Below are positions 1 to 6,849 of a DNA stretch of 7,306 nucleotides, piece by piece. Each line of letters opens with the position of its first letter. Position 1 is the first letter of the stretch. This DNA comes from Solirubrobacterales bacterium (GTDB lineage: Bacteria > Actinomycetota > Thermoleophilia > Solirubrobacterales > Solirubrobacteraceae). The position numbers were made by a program, and so were the translations under genes. The notes under the pieces are model-generated. The model was not told where the DNA came from and did not search any database. It was given only the letters and a program-made list of their open reading frames with translations. The stretch spans positions 1 to 7,306 of the forward strand of contig JAFAZB010000321.1 in the NCBI GenBank assembly GCA_019240015.1, given 5' to 3'.

Positions 1-1452
1 GCCGGGACGCCCGTGGTGGCCTCCGACATCGCCGGCTATCGCGACGTGGTCCGCGACGGCGTCGACGGACTGCTGGTGCCGCCGGGCGACCCCCAGGCGC
101 TCGCCGAGGCGCTGCGCGATCTCTGGGACGAGCCCCAGCGCCGCGCCGAGATGGCGCTGGCGGCGGCGCGCGACGTGGAGCGGTTCGCGTGGCCACGCGT
201 CGCCGGGCACGTGATGGATGCCTACCACGACGCCGTCGCGGTCCCTCGCCCGCAGGGAGCGCTGAACACCGCGGCGGTGCGGGTCGGAGCCCGCGCGGCA
301 GACCTCAAGCCGCACGTCAGGGCCCGCCGCCTGCCCAGCCTCGAGCCCAAGTTCACTACCCGACGCGGCCCCCTGGCCACGCTGGCCCGGCGAGCCGCGC
401 TGGCGACGGTTTCGCTCGGCGGGCTGCTGCTCGCGGCGCTGGCGCTGAAGCAGGTCGGAGTCGGCCACATCGCGGCCGCGTTGATCAACTCCAGCCCGGC
501 CTTGGTGCTGCTGGGGCTGGGGATCATGTGCAGCGCGATGATCCTCCGCGCCTTCTCCTGGCACGCGATCCTCAAAGCCGCGCTGCCGCGGGCTCGCGTA
601 CGACTGTCCGATGCGATGCAGGGGACGTTCATCGGCGTGCTGATGTCCTCGAGCCTCCCGGCCCGCCTCGGCGAGCCCTCGCGCGCGCTGGTCGTGGCGC
701 GGCGAACCGGCCGGCCGCGCGAGCACCTCCCGGTGGTGCTGGGCACGCTGGTCTCGCAGACGCTGCTGAACCTGCTCGCGCTCGCGATCCTGGGCGCGGT
801 CATGTTCTCGTCGGTCGATCTGTTCAACGGCCACCAGGACGCGCTGCTGGTGGCGGCGATCGCCCCGGTGACACTGCTGGCGATCCTGCTGCTGGCGCCG
901 GTGTTGCTCCGCCACGGCGGTCCGTCATCCCGGTTCGCCCGCGTATACGCGCTGGTCGCCCAGCTCCGCGCCGCATTGGCCCGGGTGCGGGCGGGCCTGG
1001 TCGTCTTCCGCCGCCCTCGCCTCGGAGCGGTCGCCGCCGTCGCGCAGCTGGCGGCGTGGGCGCTTCAGTGGCTGTCGTGCTACGTGCTGCTGATCGCGCT
1101 CGGCCTCAACCACCAGGCGGGCATGGCCGCCGCGGCGGGCGTCCTGTTCGCGGTCAACATCACCGCGGTGCTGCCCGCGACGCCCGCCAACCTGGGCGTC
1201 TTTCAGGCGGCCTGCGTCGCCGTGCTCCACACCGGCTGGCACGTTGGCGTACCCGCCAGCGTGGCCTACGGATTCGTCCTGCAGGCGGTGGAGGTCTCGA
1301 CCGCGGTGCTGATGGGCATGCCGGCGCTGCTCAAGGAAGGAATGTCCTGGCGCGAGATCCGGCTGCGCGCGCTGCACGCGACGCCGATCAAGCTCCCGGC
1401 CCGCCCCGCGCGGGAGCCCCGCAGCAGCGGCGCGATCAAGGCGCAGGGGTAG
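1..1452 (+). CDS. GT4-family glycosyltransferase C-terminus fused to UPF0104/LPG-synthase-type membrane domain (5' partial)
   Basis: The reading frame is open from the first base, so the gene begins upstream; the first in-window GTG at 13 is not the true start. Window residues 1-80 look like the end of a GT-B, GT4-type glycosyltransferase: AGTPVVASDIAGYRDVV, then DGLLVPPGDPQALAEAL, the nucleotide-sugar side of the C-terminal Rossmann lobe. The catalytic EX7E region must lie just outside the window. A basic linker (about 81-130) leads into a membrane domain with roughly eight hydrophobic segments, the first at 132-149. It carries two signatures of the UPF0104/lysylphosphatidylglycerol-synthase transmembrane family: LPARLGEPSRA (around 220-229) and LPATPANLGVFQ (391-402). 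A short basic tail ends at TAG. Inference: a membrane-anchored transferase making, and perhaps translocating, an envelope glycolipid. Donor and acceptor cannot be read from the sequence. The domain calls are firm; the joint function is not. Confidence 0.88.
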   Translation, partial: AGTPVVASDIAGYRDVVRDGVDGLLVPPGDPQALAEALRDLWDEPQRRAEMALAAARDVERFAWPRVAGHVMDAYHDAVAVPRPQGALNTAAVRVGARAADLKPHVRARRLPSLEPKFTTRRGPLATLARRAALATVSLGGLLLAALALKQVGVGHIAAALINSSPALVLLGLGIMCSAMILRAFSWHAILKAALPRARVRLSDAMQGTFIGVLMSSSLPARLGEPSRALVVARRTGRPREHLPVVLGTLVSQTLLNLLALAILGAVMFSSVDLFNGHQDALLVAAIAPVTLLAILLLAPVLLRHGGPSSRFARVYALVAQLRAALARVRAGLVVFRRPRLGAVAAVAQLAAWALQWLSCYVLLIALGLNHQAGMAAAAGVLFAVNITAVLPATPANLGVFQAACVAVLHTGWHVGVPASVAYGFVLQAVEVSTAVLMGMPALLKEGMSWREIRLRALHATPIKLPARPAREPRSSGAIKAQG

Positions 1453-1486
1453 GTCTCCGGCACGGGGCAGGTCTCCGGTGCGGGGT
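1451..1486. repeat. 18-bp imperfect tandem duplication at the end of the GT4/UPF0104 gene
   Basis: Two adjacent 18-bp units, 1451-1468 and 1469-1486, share the core AGGTCTCCGG then CGGGG and differ at three positions. The first unit begins inside the TAG stop codon of the upstream gene. The second overlaps a weak hairpin, GCGGG-GTGG-CCCGC (1480-1493), which could help terminate transcription, though no T-run follows. A further direct repeat, GTGGCCCGCG, occurs at 1485-1494 and 1503-1512. Confidence 0.7.
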
Positions 1487-1567
1487 GGCCCGCGCTCCTG
1501 CCGTGGCCCGCGGCGCCCGCAGACACACGAAAGCAAGAAAAGTAGTAAAGGTTCCGGGGTTGCTGCC

Positions 1568-1573
1568 GATAAT
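1568..1573 (+). promoter_or_regulatory. possible -10 box upstream of the secreted-protein gene
   Basis: GATAAT matches TATAAT at five of six positions. It lies about 57 bases before the TTG start at 1630, just downstream of an unusually A-rich stretch (1521-1550, about 37% GC in very GC-rich surroundings). No convincing -35 hexamer stands at the expected distance: GTAAAG occupies 1545-1550. This is a weak candidate supported by local composition and position only. Confidence 0.25.
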
Positions 1574-1616
1574 GGTGGGGGGTCCGGGGCCCTGGGTCCC
1601 GCCGTGCCGAACGATC

Positions 1617-1623
1617 AAGGGGG
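1617..1623 (+). promoter_or_regulatory. Shine-Dalgarno sequence that sets the TTG start at 1630
   Basis: AAGGGGG differs from AAGGAGG at one base and is six bases from the TTG at 1630. Without this site the TTG would be an unattractive start. With it, translation begins exactly at a basic n-region followed by a hydrophobic stretch, as expected for a signal peptide. Confidence 0.6.
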
Positions 1624-1629
1624 TTTGCT

Positions 1630-2910
1630 TTGAAACGGAGACCACGACTGCTCTGGCGCATGCGGGGGGCGGGGGCGGTGCTGTCGGTGGCGCTGCTCGG
1701 CCTGCTGCTGGTCGGAGCCGCGCAGGGACAGTCGGCTCATTGGCCGGCCCGCTTCCGCGGCGTGATCACCGCCGGCAACAACGCGGGGCACAACCTGCGG
1801 CTGCGGTTGTTCGCGGCGTCCAGCCGGACGGCGGGCGCGAACAACCTGAGCTACCACGGCGGTCCCGTGATGCACTCCGATGCGAACTACAGCGTGTATT
1901 GGGAACCCAGCGGCTACAGCACCAGCGCTTCGTACAAGACCGTGATCGACGGCTACTTCGCCAACGTCGGGGCGGCGAGCGGCGCGACCAGCAACGACTA
2001 CTCGGTCGCCACCCAGTACTACGACAACGGCGGCTCGATCGCCTACCAGGCCAGCTTCGGCAAGCGGATCGTCGACAGCACCCCCTATCCGGCGAGCGGC
2101 TGCACATCGACCGGTGGCCAGCCTTGCCTCACCGACGCTCAGATGCAGTCGGAGCTGAGCACGCTGATCTCGCACCAGGGACTGCCCCAGGGGACGGGGA
2201 CGATCTACTACATCTTCACGCCCCCCAACGTCGCCACCTGTTTCGACGGCACCGGGACGGACTGCTCCTCCGGCGGCGCCCATTTCGACTATTGCGCCTA
2301 CCACAGCTCGCTCGGGAGCGGCTCCGGGACGACGCTGTACGCGGTCATGCCCTACGCCGGCGTGTCCGGCTGCGACAGCGGCCAGCATCCAAATGGCGAC
2401 CCCGCCGATGCCACGCTGAACGTGACCAGCCACGAGAACATCGAGGCGATCACCGACCCGCTCGGCACCGCCTGGTATGACTCGAGCGGGCAGGAGATCG
2501 GCGACAAGTGCGCCTGGAACTTCGGCTCGCCGCTCGGCGGCAGCTCGGGCGCCGAGTACAACGAGCAGATCTCGAGCGGCAACTACTACCTCCAGCAGGA
2601 GTGGAGCAATGCGTCGTCCGGCTGCGTGCAGCGACTGGGCTCCAGCTCCGGCGGCGGCGGTGGAGGCGGTGCTCCGGTGGCCGCGTTCACCTACTCGGCG
2701 TCGGGACGACGGGTGCGCTTCAGCGCGTCGGGCTCGAGCGACACGGGTGCGACGATCACCCGCTACAGCTGGAGCTTCGGCGACGGAAGCAGCGGCACTG
2801 GCGTCGGCCCGACCCACACCTACCGCAACACCGCCAGCTACACGGTCAAGCTGACGGTGACCGACAGCGCCGGCAAGACCGCGTCGGTCAGCAAGACGAT
2901 CACCAGCTGA
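1630..2910 (+). CDS. secreted EXORDIUM/Phi-1-like protein with C-terminal PKD domain
   Basis: A 426-residue exported protein starting at TTG. Residues 1-33 form a signal peptide: basic n-region KRRPRLLWRMR, hydrophobic core 13-30, and probable cleavage after AQG (33). The body resembles the plant EXORDIUM / phosphate-induced protein 1 family. It has YHGGPV (75-80), a NYSVYWEP segment like the family's VYLIWYG, LTDAQMQSEL, IYYIFTPPNVATCF, and a DYCAYH segment (220-225) like the family's CxFH. This match is from memory of the family, not a profile search. SHENIEAITDP (267-277) contains HExxE (H268, E269, E272), followed by AWYD and EIGDKCAW (289-296). A metal site is conceivable but unproven. 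Eight cysteines in the mature part suggest disulfides. A Gly/Ser linker (about 336-347) precedes a PKD domain (349-426) with WSFGDG (381-386) and HTY (396-398), typical of extracellular carbohydrate- or protein-binding modules. Role unknown; possibly cell surface or secreted. It converges on metH. Confidence 0.87.
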   Translation: MKRRPRLLWRMRGAGAVLSVALLGLLLVGAAQGQSAHWPARFRGVITAGNNAGHNLRLRLFAASSRTAGANNLSYHGGPVMHSDANYSVYWEPSGYSTSASYKTVIDGYFANVGAASGATSNDYSVATQYYDNGGSIAYQASFGKRIVDSTPYPASGCTSTGGQPCLTDAQMQSELSTLISHQGLPQGTGTIYYIFTPPNVATCFDGTGTDCSSGGAHFDYCAYHSSLGSGSGTTLYAVMPYAGVSGCDSGQHPNGDPADATLNVTSHENIEAITDPLGTAWYDSSGQEIGDKCAWNFGSPLGGSSGAEYNEQISSGNYYLQQEWSNASSGCVQRLGSSSGGGGGGGAPVAAFTYSASGRRVRFSASGSSDTGATITRYSWSFGDGSSGTGVGPTHTYRNTASYTVKLTVTDSAGKTASVSKTITS

Positions 2911-2916
2911 CGGGGC

Positions 2917-2944
2917 GGGGGCGCCCCCGTCAGGGGGCGCCCCC
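2917..2944. terminator. 12-bp GC stem-loop after the secreted-protein gene, probable bidirectional terminator
   Basis: GGGGGCGCCCCC occurs at 2917-2928 and again at 2933-2944 around a GTCA loop, giving a perfect 12-bp all-GC stem. It begins six bases after the TGA stop. Each arm is itself a palindrome, so several folds compete. There is no T-run, which is common for terminators in high-GC Actinobacteria. It can act on either strand. Confidence 0.6.
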
Positions 2945-3021
2945 CGCGTCTCGATCCCCGGGGGCGGCGCGGCGCGAAGCGCCGCCGCGAGTCGCGACCC
3001 GACCAGATCGCACTAGATCGC

Positions 3022-3051
3022 ACCCACCCCCGCTCGTTTTCAGGGGTGGGT
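3022..3051. terminator. 9-bp inverted repeat, possible second terminator
   Basis: ACCCACCCC (3022-3030) pairs perfectly with GGGGTGGGT (3043-3051) across a 12-base loop that contains TTTT. It lies between the convergent genes and could stop transcription arriving from either side. There is no T-run after the stem on either strand. Confidence 0.4.
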
Positions 3052-3120
3052 CCGCTAGCCATCACGTCGTCGCACCGGGGTGCGCCCACCCGTCGCGACG
3101 GGAGCACGAGTGGGACATTT

Positions 3121-3168
3121 TGACGATCGGCGAGCGCCGCCCGCTGACGATCGGCGAGCGCCGCCCGC
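3121..3168. repeat. perfect 24-bp tandem duplication
   Basis: Positions 3121-3144 and 3145-3168 are identical, each beginning TGACGATCGG and ending GCCGCCCGC. The base after the second copy (3169, T) still matches, so the identity extends to 25 bases. It sits in non-coding DNA downstream of both convergent genes. Exact identity suggests a recent slippage event or selection for both copies. Confidence 0.9.
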
Positions 3169-3198
3169 TCGCAGCCGCGCGCCCCGGGCCGTCCGCCG

Positions 3199-3267
3199 GG
3201 GGCGCCCCTAAGCCTCGGCCATCGCCGGGGCTTAGGGGCGCCCCTAAGCCTCGGCCATCGCCGGGGC
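3199..3267. repeat. 36-bp-period tandem duplication of the 3' end of metH
   Basis: The 33 bases at 3199-3231 are repeated exactly at 3235-3267, three bases apart, giving a 36-bp period. The right-hand copy contains the last metH codons (Ala-Pro-Ala-Met-Ala-Glu-Ala) and stop. The left-hand copy lies downstream in the same frame, so a second Ala-Pro-Ala-Met-Ala-Glu-Ala-stop follows, with a TAA in between. Each copy has an internal self-complementary segment, CCTCGGC-CATC-GCCGGGG. Confidence 0.9.
3231..3248. terminator. 18-bp perfect palindrome over the metH stop codon
   Basis: CTTAGGGGCGCCCCTAAG is perfectly self-complementary and centred between 3239 and 3240. The metH stop (TAG, complement of 3244-3246) lies in its right arm. 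As RNA it would fold as a 7-bp stem with a GCGC loop. Flanking sequence from the two repeat copies can extend the pairing, with two mismatches and two wobbles over the next 18 positions. It probably serves as a terminator or mRNA 3'-end stabiliser for metH, though no T-run follows. Confidence 0.5.
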
Positions 3268-6200
3268 GTCCTGCGCGTCCGCAGGCGAGTCGGCGGGGTC
3301 CTCGTCGGGCAGCGTCGCGAGTCGCGTGGGGTCCTTCTCCGTGCCGGCGATCAGCTCGTCGCCGGCTTGCTTGGAGGTCTTGGGGAGGAAGCCCGACTTC
3401 ATCCCGAAGTACACCGCCTGGGGATGGTGGGCGACGATCGCGAGCGTCGACTGTTCGGGCTCGACCGCGTAGCCGCCGGACAGCCGCAAGCCGATCGCGG
3501 GCGCGTCCAGCAGCCGGAACACCTTCTCGTGCTCGGACTGCTCGGGGCAGGCGGGGTATCCCCAGGAGTAGCGCCGACCCTGGTCGGGCGCGATCGCAAA
3601 CGCCGCGCGAATGCGCGCGTGCAGCCATTCCGCCAGCCCCTCGGCGGTCTGAACGCCGAGCCCATGGACGAATAGCTGCTCGGCGAACTCCCCCTCGGCC
3701 TCGAGCCGTGCCATCAGCTCGGTCACCTGCTCGCCGGCGGTCACGGCCTGGAGCGCCACCACGTCGAGCTGACCGGAGTCCACCGGGCGGTAGAAGTCCG
3801 CCAGGCAGATCCGGTCGTGCCGCGGCTGACGGGGGAACGTCAACCGCTCCAGCTCCCGCTCGCCCGGCGCTTGGGGGTCCCACACGACCAGCTCGTTGCC
3901 GTCCGCGTTACAGGGGAAGTAGCCGACCCGCGCGCGGGGGTGCAGGTAGTCCTGCTCGCGCCACATCCGCTCGAGTCGCGGCTGGAAGTCGTCGTGCAGC
4001 AGCCGCCGCCACGCGTCCCCCTTGACCCCGCGGCCCCCCCAATGCAGCTTGAACAGCACGTGGGTATCGAGGTGGTGGTAGACCTCGTCGAGCGAGACCT
4101 CGACCTCGCGGACTCCCCAGAACGGCGGGTCGGGAACCGGATTGTCGGTTCGCGCGGCGCTGCGGAGCGAGGCGTCGGTGACGCTGGGAGCATCGTCGTC
4201 CACCGCCTCGGGCTGCTCGCGCAGCCGTCTGGCCGCCTCGCGAGTCTTGGTGAGCAGCGCGGCTCGGGCTTCGCCGTCGATCAGCTGATCCATCTTCGCG
4301 AGCCCCTCGAAGGCGTCCTTGCAGTAGAAGACGCCCGGCTCGTAGACGTCCTCGGAGTCGGCCCCGTGCGGATACAGGATCCGCAGGCCGAAGTTGCGGT
4401 TGATCGCGGCGCCGCCGACCAGCACCGGGAACGGGAGCCCGCGTTGGTGCAGCTCTTGCACGCACGCCGGCATCTGCTTGGAAGTCGAGACCAGTAGCGC
4501 GGACAGGCCGATCGCGGTCGCCTGGTGCTCGACCGCGGCGTCGAGGATCGTCGAGATCGGTACCTGCTTGCCGAGATCGACGACGGTGTAGCCGTTGTTG
4601 GTGAGGATCGTGTTGACCAGCGACTTGCCGATGTCGTGCACGTCGCCGAACACGGTCGCGATCACCACCGTGCCCTTCGTGTAGCCCTCGAGCTTGTCCA
4701 GGTAGCGCTCCAGCTGCGCAACCGCTCGCTTCATCACCTCGGCCGACTGGAGCACGAACGGCAGGATCAGCTCCCCGGCGCCGAACTTGTCGCCAACCTC
4801 CTTCATCGCCGGCAGCAGCACCTCGTTGAGCGTCGGGACCGCCCCGATCTTCTCCACGCTGCGGTCGATCCAGCCCTCCACCCCCTCCTTCTTGCGCCGC
4901 AGGATGTGGAAGTGCAGCGCCTGCTCGGGCTCCATCCCCTCGGTCGGATCGGCCTGCTCGGTGGCGTCCTCCGCGGGGCCCTTGGACTCGAAGTGGGCGA
5001 TGAACCGCTCGAGCGCATCGTCGCGTCGGTTGAACACGAGGTCGTCTGCCAGCTCGCGCTCCTGCGCCGGAATTTCGGCATACGGGGTGATGTGGTTGGG
5101 GTTCACCATCGCCAGGTCGAGTCCCGCCTCCACGCCGTGATGCAGGAACACGCTGTTGAGCGCGCTCCGGGCCGGGAGCCCGACGCCGAAGCTGACGTTG
5201 CTGACCCCGAGCGAGGTCTTCACCCCGGGGATCTCCTGCTTGACCCGACGGATCCCCTCGATCGTCTCGATCGCGCTGGGCTTCCACTCGTCGTCGCCGG
5301 TCGTGAGCGTGAACGTCAGGCAGTCGAAGATAAGCGACTCGGGATCGAGTCCGTGCTGATCGCAGCACAGCTCCGTGATCCGCCGCGCGACCTCCAGCTT
5401 GCGCTCGGCGGTCTTGGCCATCCCGACCTCGTCGATCGTCAGCGCGATCACGGCCGCGCCGTGGGCCTTGGCCAGCGGGACGACCCGGTCCAGCTTGGCG
5501 CGTCCGGCTTCGAGGTTGATGGAGTTGACGACCGCGCGCCCGGGGATCTGCTGGAGCGCGGTCTCGATCACCTCGGGCTCGGTGGAGTCGATCTGGATCG
5601 GCGCGGGCTGGGTGAGCGAAATCCGCTTGACGACCTCACGCATCTGCTCGGCTTCGTCCTGGCGCTCGGTCAGCGCCACGCACACGTCGAGCAGGTGGGC
5701 GCCGCCGGTCACCTGGTCCTCGGCCACCGTCAGCAGGCCGTCGTAGTCGTCGGCGAGCAGCAGCTCCTTGGCCTTCCGGGAGCCCTGGGAGTTGACCCGC
5801 TCGCCGACGAGCGTCGGGCGGGGGTCCTGGACGAGCGCGGTGGCGGCGATCATCGAGCTCAGATGGGCGGGGCGGCGAGGCGGGCGCTCGCCCGGCACGC
5901 GGCCCGCGACCCGCTCGGCCAGCGCCGCGATGTGCGCGGGGGTGGTCCCGCAGCAGCCGCCGACGATCGAGACGCCGTAGCGCTCGACGAACTCGCCCAG
6001 CGCGTCGGCCAGCGGCTCGGGCTCCTCGGGGAAGATCGTCTCGCCGTTGGGCCCCTGGAGTGGGAGGCCCGCGTTGGGGATGCAGTGGATCGGGACCGGA
6101 CAGTTCTCGCCGAGGAAGCGAATCGCGTCACGCATATCCTCGGGACCGGTGGAGCAGTTGAGCCCGATCACGTCGACCGCCAGCGCCTCGAGCGTCGCCA

Positions 6201-6822
6201 GTACGGCGCTGATGTCCGTCCCGAGCAGCATCTTGCCGCCCTGGGGAAGCAGCGACACGCTGCACTGAATCGGGACGTGGCACGAGCGCTCCGCGCACGC
6301 CTCACGAACGCCGAAGATCGCCGCCTTGACCTCGAGGATGTCCTGCGCGGTCTCGATGATCATCAAGTCGACGCCCCCCTCCAGCAGCCCACGGGCCTGT
6401 TCGGCGAACACCTCGACCAGCTCGGTGAACCCGATCTGTCCCAGCGTCGGATCGTCGCTGGCCGGGAGGAAGCCGGTGGGCCCGATCGAACCGGCTACGA
6501 ACCGGCGCTCGCCCGCGGCCCGGCGAGCGATCTGGGCCGCCTTGAGGTTGATCTCGTGCGTGTGGTCGGCGAGCCCCCATTCGCCGAGCTTCAGCCGGGA
6601 AGCCTGGAAGGTGTCGGTCTCGAGCACCTCGGCACCTGCCTCGAGCATCGAGACGTGCACGCCCTCGATCACGTCGGGCCGGTTCAGGACCAGCGCCTCG
6701 TGGCAGCGACCAGGGAGCCGGTAGTCCCGCTCCAGGCTCAGCTCGAACTGCTCGAGCGTGGCCCCCATCCCCCCGTCGTAGACGATCGTCCGCTCGCGCG
6801 CGGCGGCCAGAAAGTCGCGCAT
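3244..6822 (-). CDS. metH: cobalamin-dependent methionine synthase
   Basis: A 1192-residue MetH, near the usual 1200-1230. It transfers the methyl group of 5-methyltetrahydrofolate through cob(I)alamin to homocysteine, giving methionine and tetrahydrofolate in the cytosol. All five modules are present. The homocysteine domain (1-305) has zinc ligands C223 (GLNCSTGP) and C290-C291 (GGCCGTTP). The pterin domain (335-595) starts at GERVN (340-344). The cap domain (about 625-715) has LPFVLQSAEVMK. The B12 domain carries DVHDIGKS with D727 and the cobalt-ligating H729. The SAM reactivation domain (about 890-1165) has RYSWGYPACP (1084-1093). An acidic, low-complexity tail of about 25 residues follows. 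The ATG at 6822 gives MRDFLAAARERTIVYDGG, an N-terminus of usual length. A GTG at 6861 would add 13 residues but lies inside an inverted repeat. Neither start has a strong Shine-Dalgarno. No metF or cobalamin riboswitch is visible nearby. Confidence 0.97.
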   Translation of the reverse strand: MRDFLAAARERTIVYDGGMGATLEQFELSLERDYRLPGRCHEALVLNRPDVIEGVHVSMLEAGAEVLETDTFQASRLKLGEWGLADHTHEINLKAAQIARRAAGERRFVAGSIGPTGFLPASDDPTLGQIGFTELVEVFAEQARGLLEGGVDLMIIETAQDILEVKAAIFGVREACAERSCHVPIQCSVSLLPQGGKMLLGTDISAVLATLEALAVDVIGLNCSTGPEDMRDAIRFLGENCPVPIHCIPNAGLPLQGPNGETIFPEEPEPLADALGEFVERYGVSIVGGCCGTTPAHIAALAERVAGRVPGERPPRRPAHLSSMIAATALVQDPRPTLVGERVNSQGSRKAKELLLADDYDGLLTVAEDQVTGGAHLLDVCVALTERQDEAEQMREVVKRISLTQPAPIQIDSTEPEVIETALQQIPGRAVVNSINLEAGRAKLDRVVPLAKAHGAAVIALTIDEVGMAKTAERKLEVARRITELCCDQHGLDPESLIFDCLTFTLTTGDDEWKPSAIETIEGIRRVKQEIPGVKTSLGVSNVSFGVGLPARSALNSVFLHHGVEAGLDLAMVNPNHITPYAEIPAQERELADDLVFNRRDDALERFIAHFESKGPAEDATEQADPTEGMEPEQALHFHILRRKKEGVEGWIDRSVEKIGAVPTLNEVLLPAMKEVGDKFGAGELILPFVLQSAEVMKRAVAQLERYLDKLEGYTKGTVVIATVFGDVHDIGKSLVNTILTNNGYTVVDLGKQVPISTILDAAVEHQATAIGLSALLVSTSKQMPACVQELHQRGLPFPVLVGGAAINRNFGLRILYPHGADSEDVYEPGVFYCKDAFEGLAKMDQLIDGEARAALLTKTREAARRLREQPEAVDDDAPSVTDASLRSAARTDNPVPDPPFWGVREVEVSLDEVYHHLDTHVLFKLHWGGRGVKGDAWRRLLHDDFQPRLERMWREQDYLHPRARVGYFPCNADGNELVVWDPQAPGERELERLTFPRQPRHDRICLADFYRPVDSGQLDVVALQAVTAGEQVTELMARLEAEGEFAEQLFVHGLGVQTAEGLAEWLHARIRAAFAIAPDQGRRYSWGYPACPEQSEHEKVFRLLDAPAIGLRLSGGYAVEPEQSTLAIVAHHPQAVYFGMKSGFLPKTSKQAGDELIAGTEKDPTRLATLPDEDPADSPADAQDAPAMAEA

Positions 6823-6849
6823 CCGGCTGATGCTACCAGCGTTTGGATC

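Larger units (their letters stand above)
2911..3243. other. convergent intergenic region rich in palindromes and tandem repeats; no gene seen
   Basis: This 333-bp gap separates the stop of the secreted-protein gene from the stop of metH, which is transcribed toward it. I see no credible gene. Frames that stay open here on either strand are by-products of high GC and run antisense through neighbours. It holds at least seven inverted repeats or palindromes, a 24-bp perfect tandem duplication and part of a 36-bp one, plus a 9-of-10 direct repeat, AGATCGCAC, at 3005-3013 and 3015-3023. Besides those listed separately there are an 8-bp hairpin (2963-2970 with 2979-2986), a 6-bp inverted repeat (3071-3076 with 3079-3084) and a 14-bp perfect palindrome CCCGTCGCGACGGG (3089-3102). 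The most economical reading is a bidirectional termination zone. Confidence 0.7.

Noticed and set aside
189..2480. A 763-codon plus-strand frame crossing from the GT4/UPF0104 gene into the secreted-protein gene
   Set aside because: It overlaps two well-supported genes in another frame, and its product is Arg/Pro/Gly-rich low complexity.
1615..2817. A 400-codon minus-strand frame opposite the secreted-protein gene
   Set aside because: The sense strand has a signal peptide, PKD motifs and a Shine-Dalgarno sequence. The antisense product is Ala/Arg/Val-rich with no motif.
3121..3267. A CRISPR-like array formed by the two repeat pairs
   Set aside because: Each unit has only two copies, the two units are unrelated, there are no unique spacers of regular length and no cas gene is present.
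2508..4025. A 505-codon plus-strand frame through the intergenic region and the 3' end of metH
   Set aside because: It uses repeats and non-coding palindromic DNA, overlaps two real genes and has an Arg/Pro-rich composition typical of GC-rich shadow frames.
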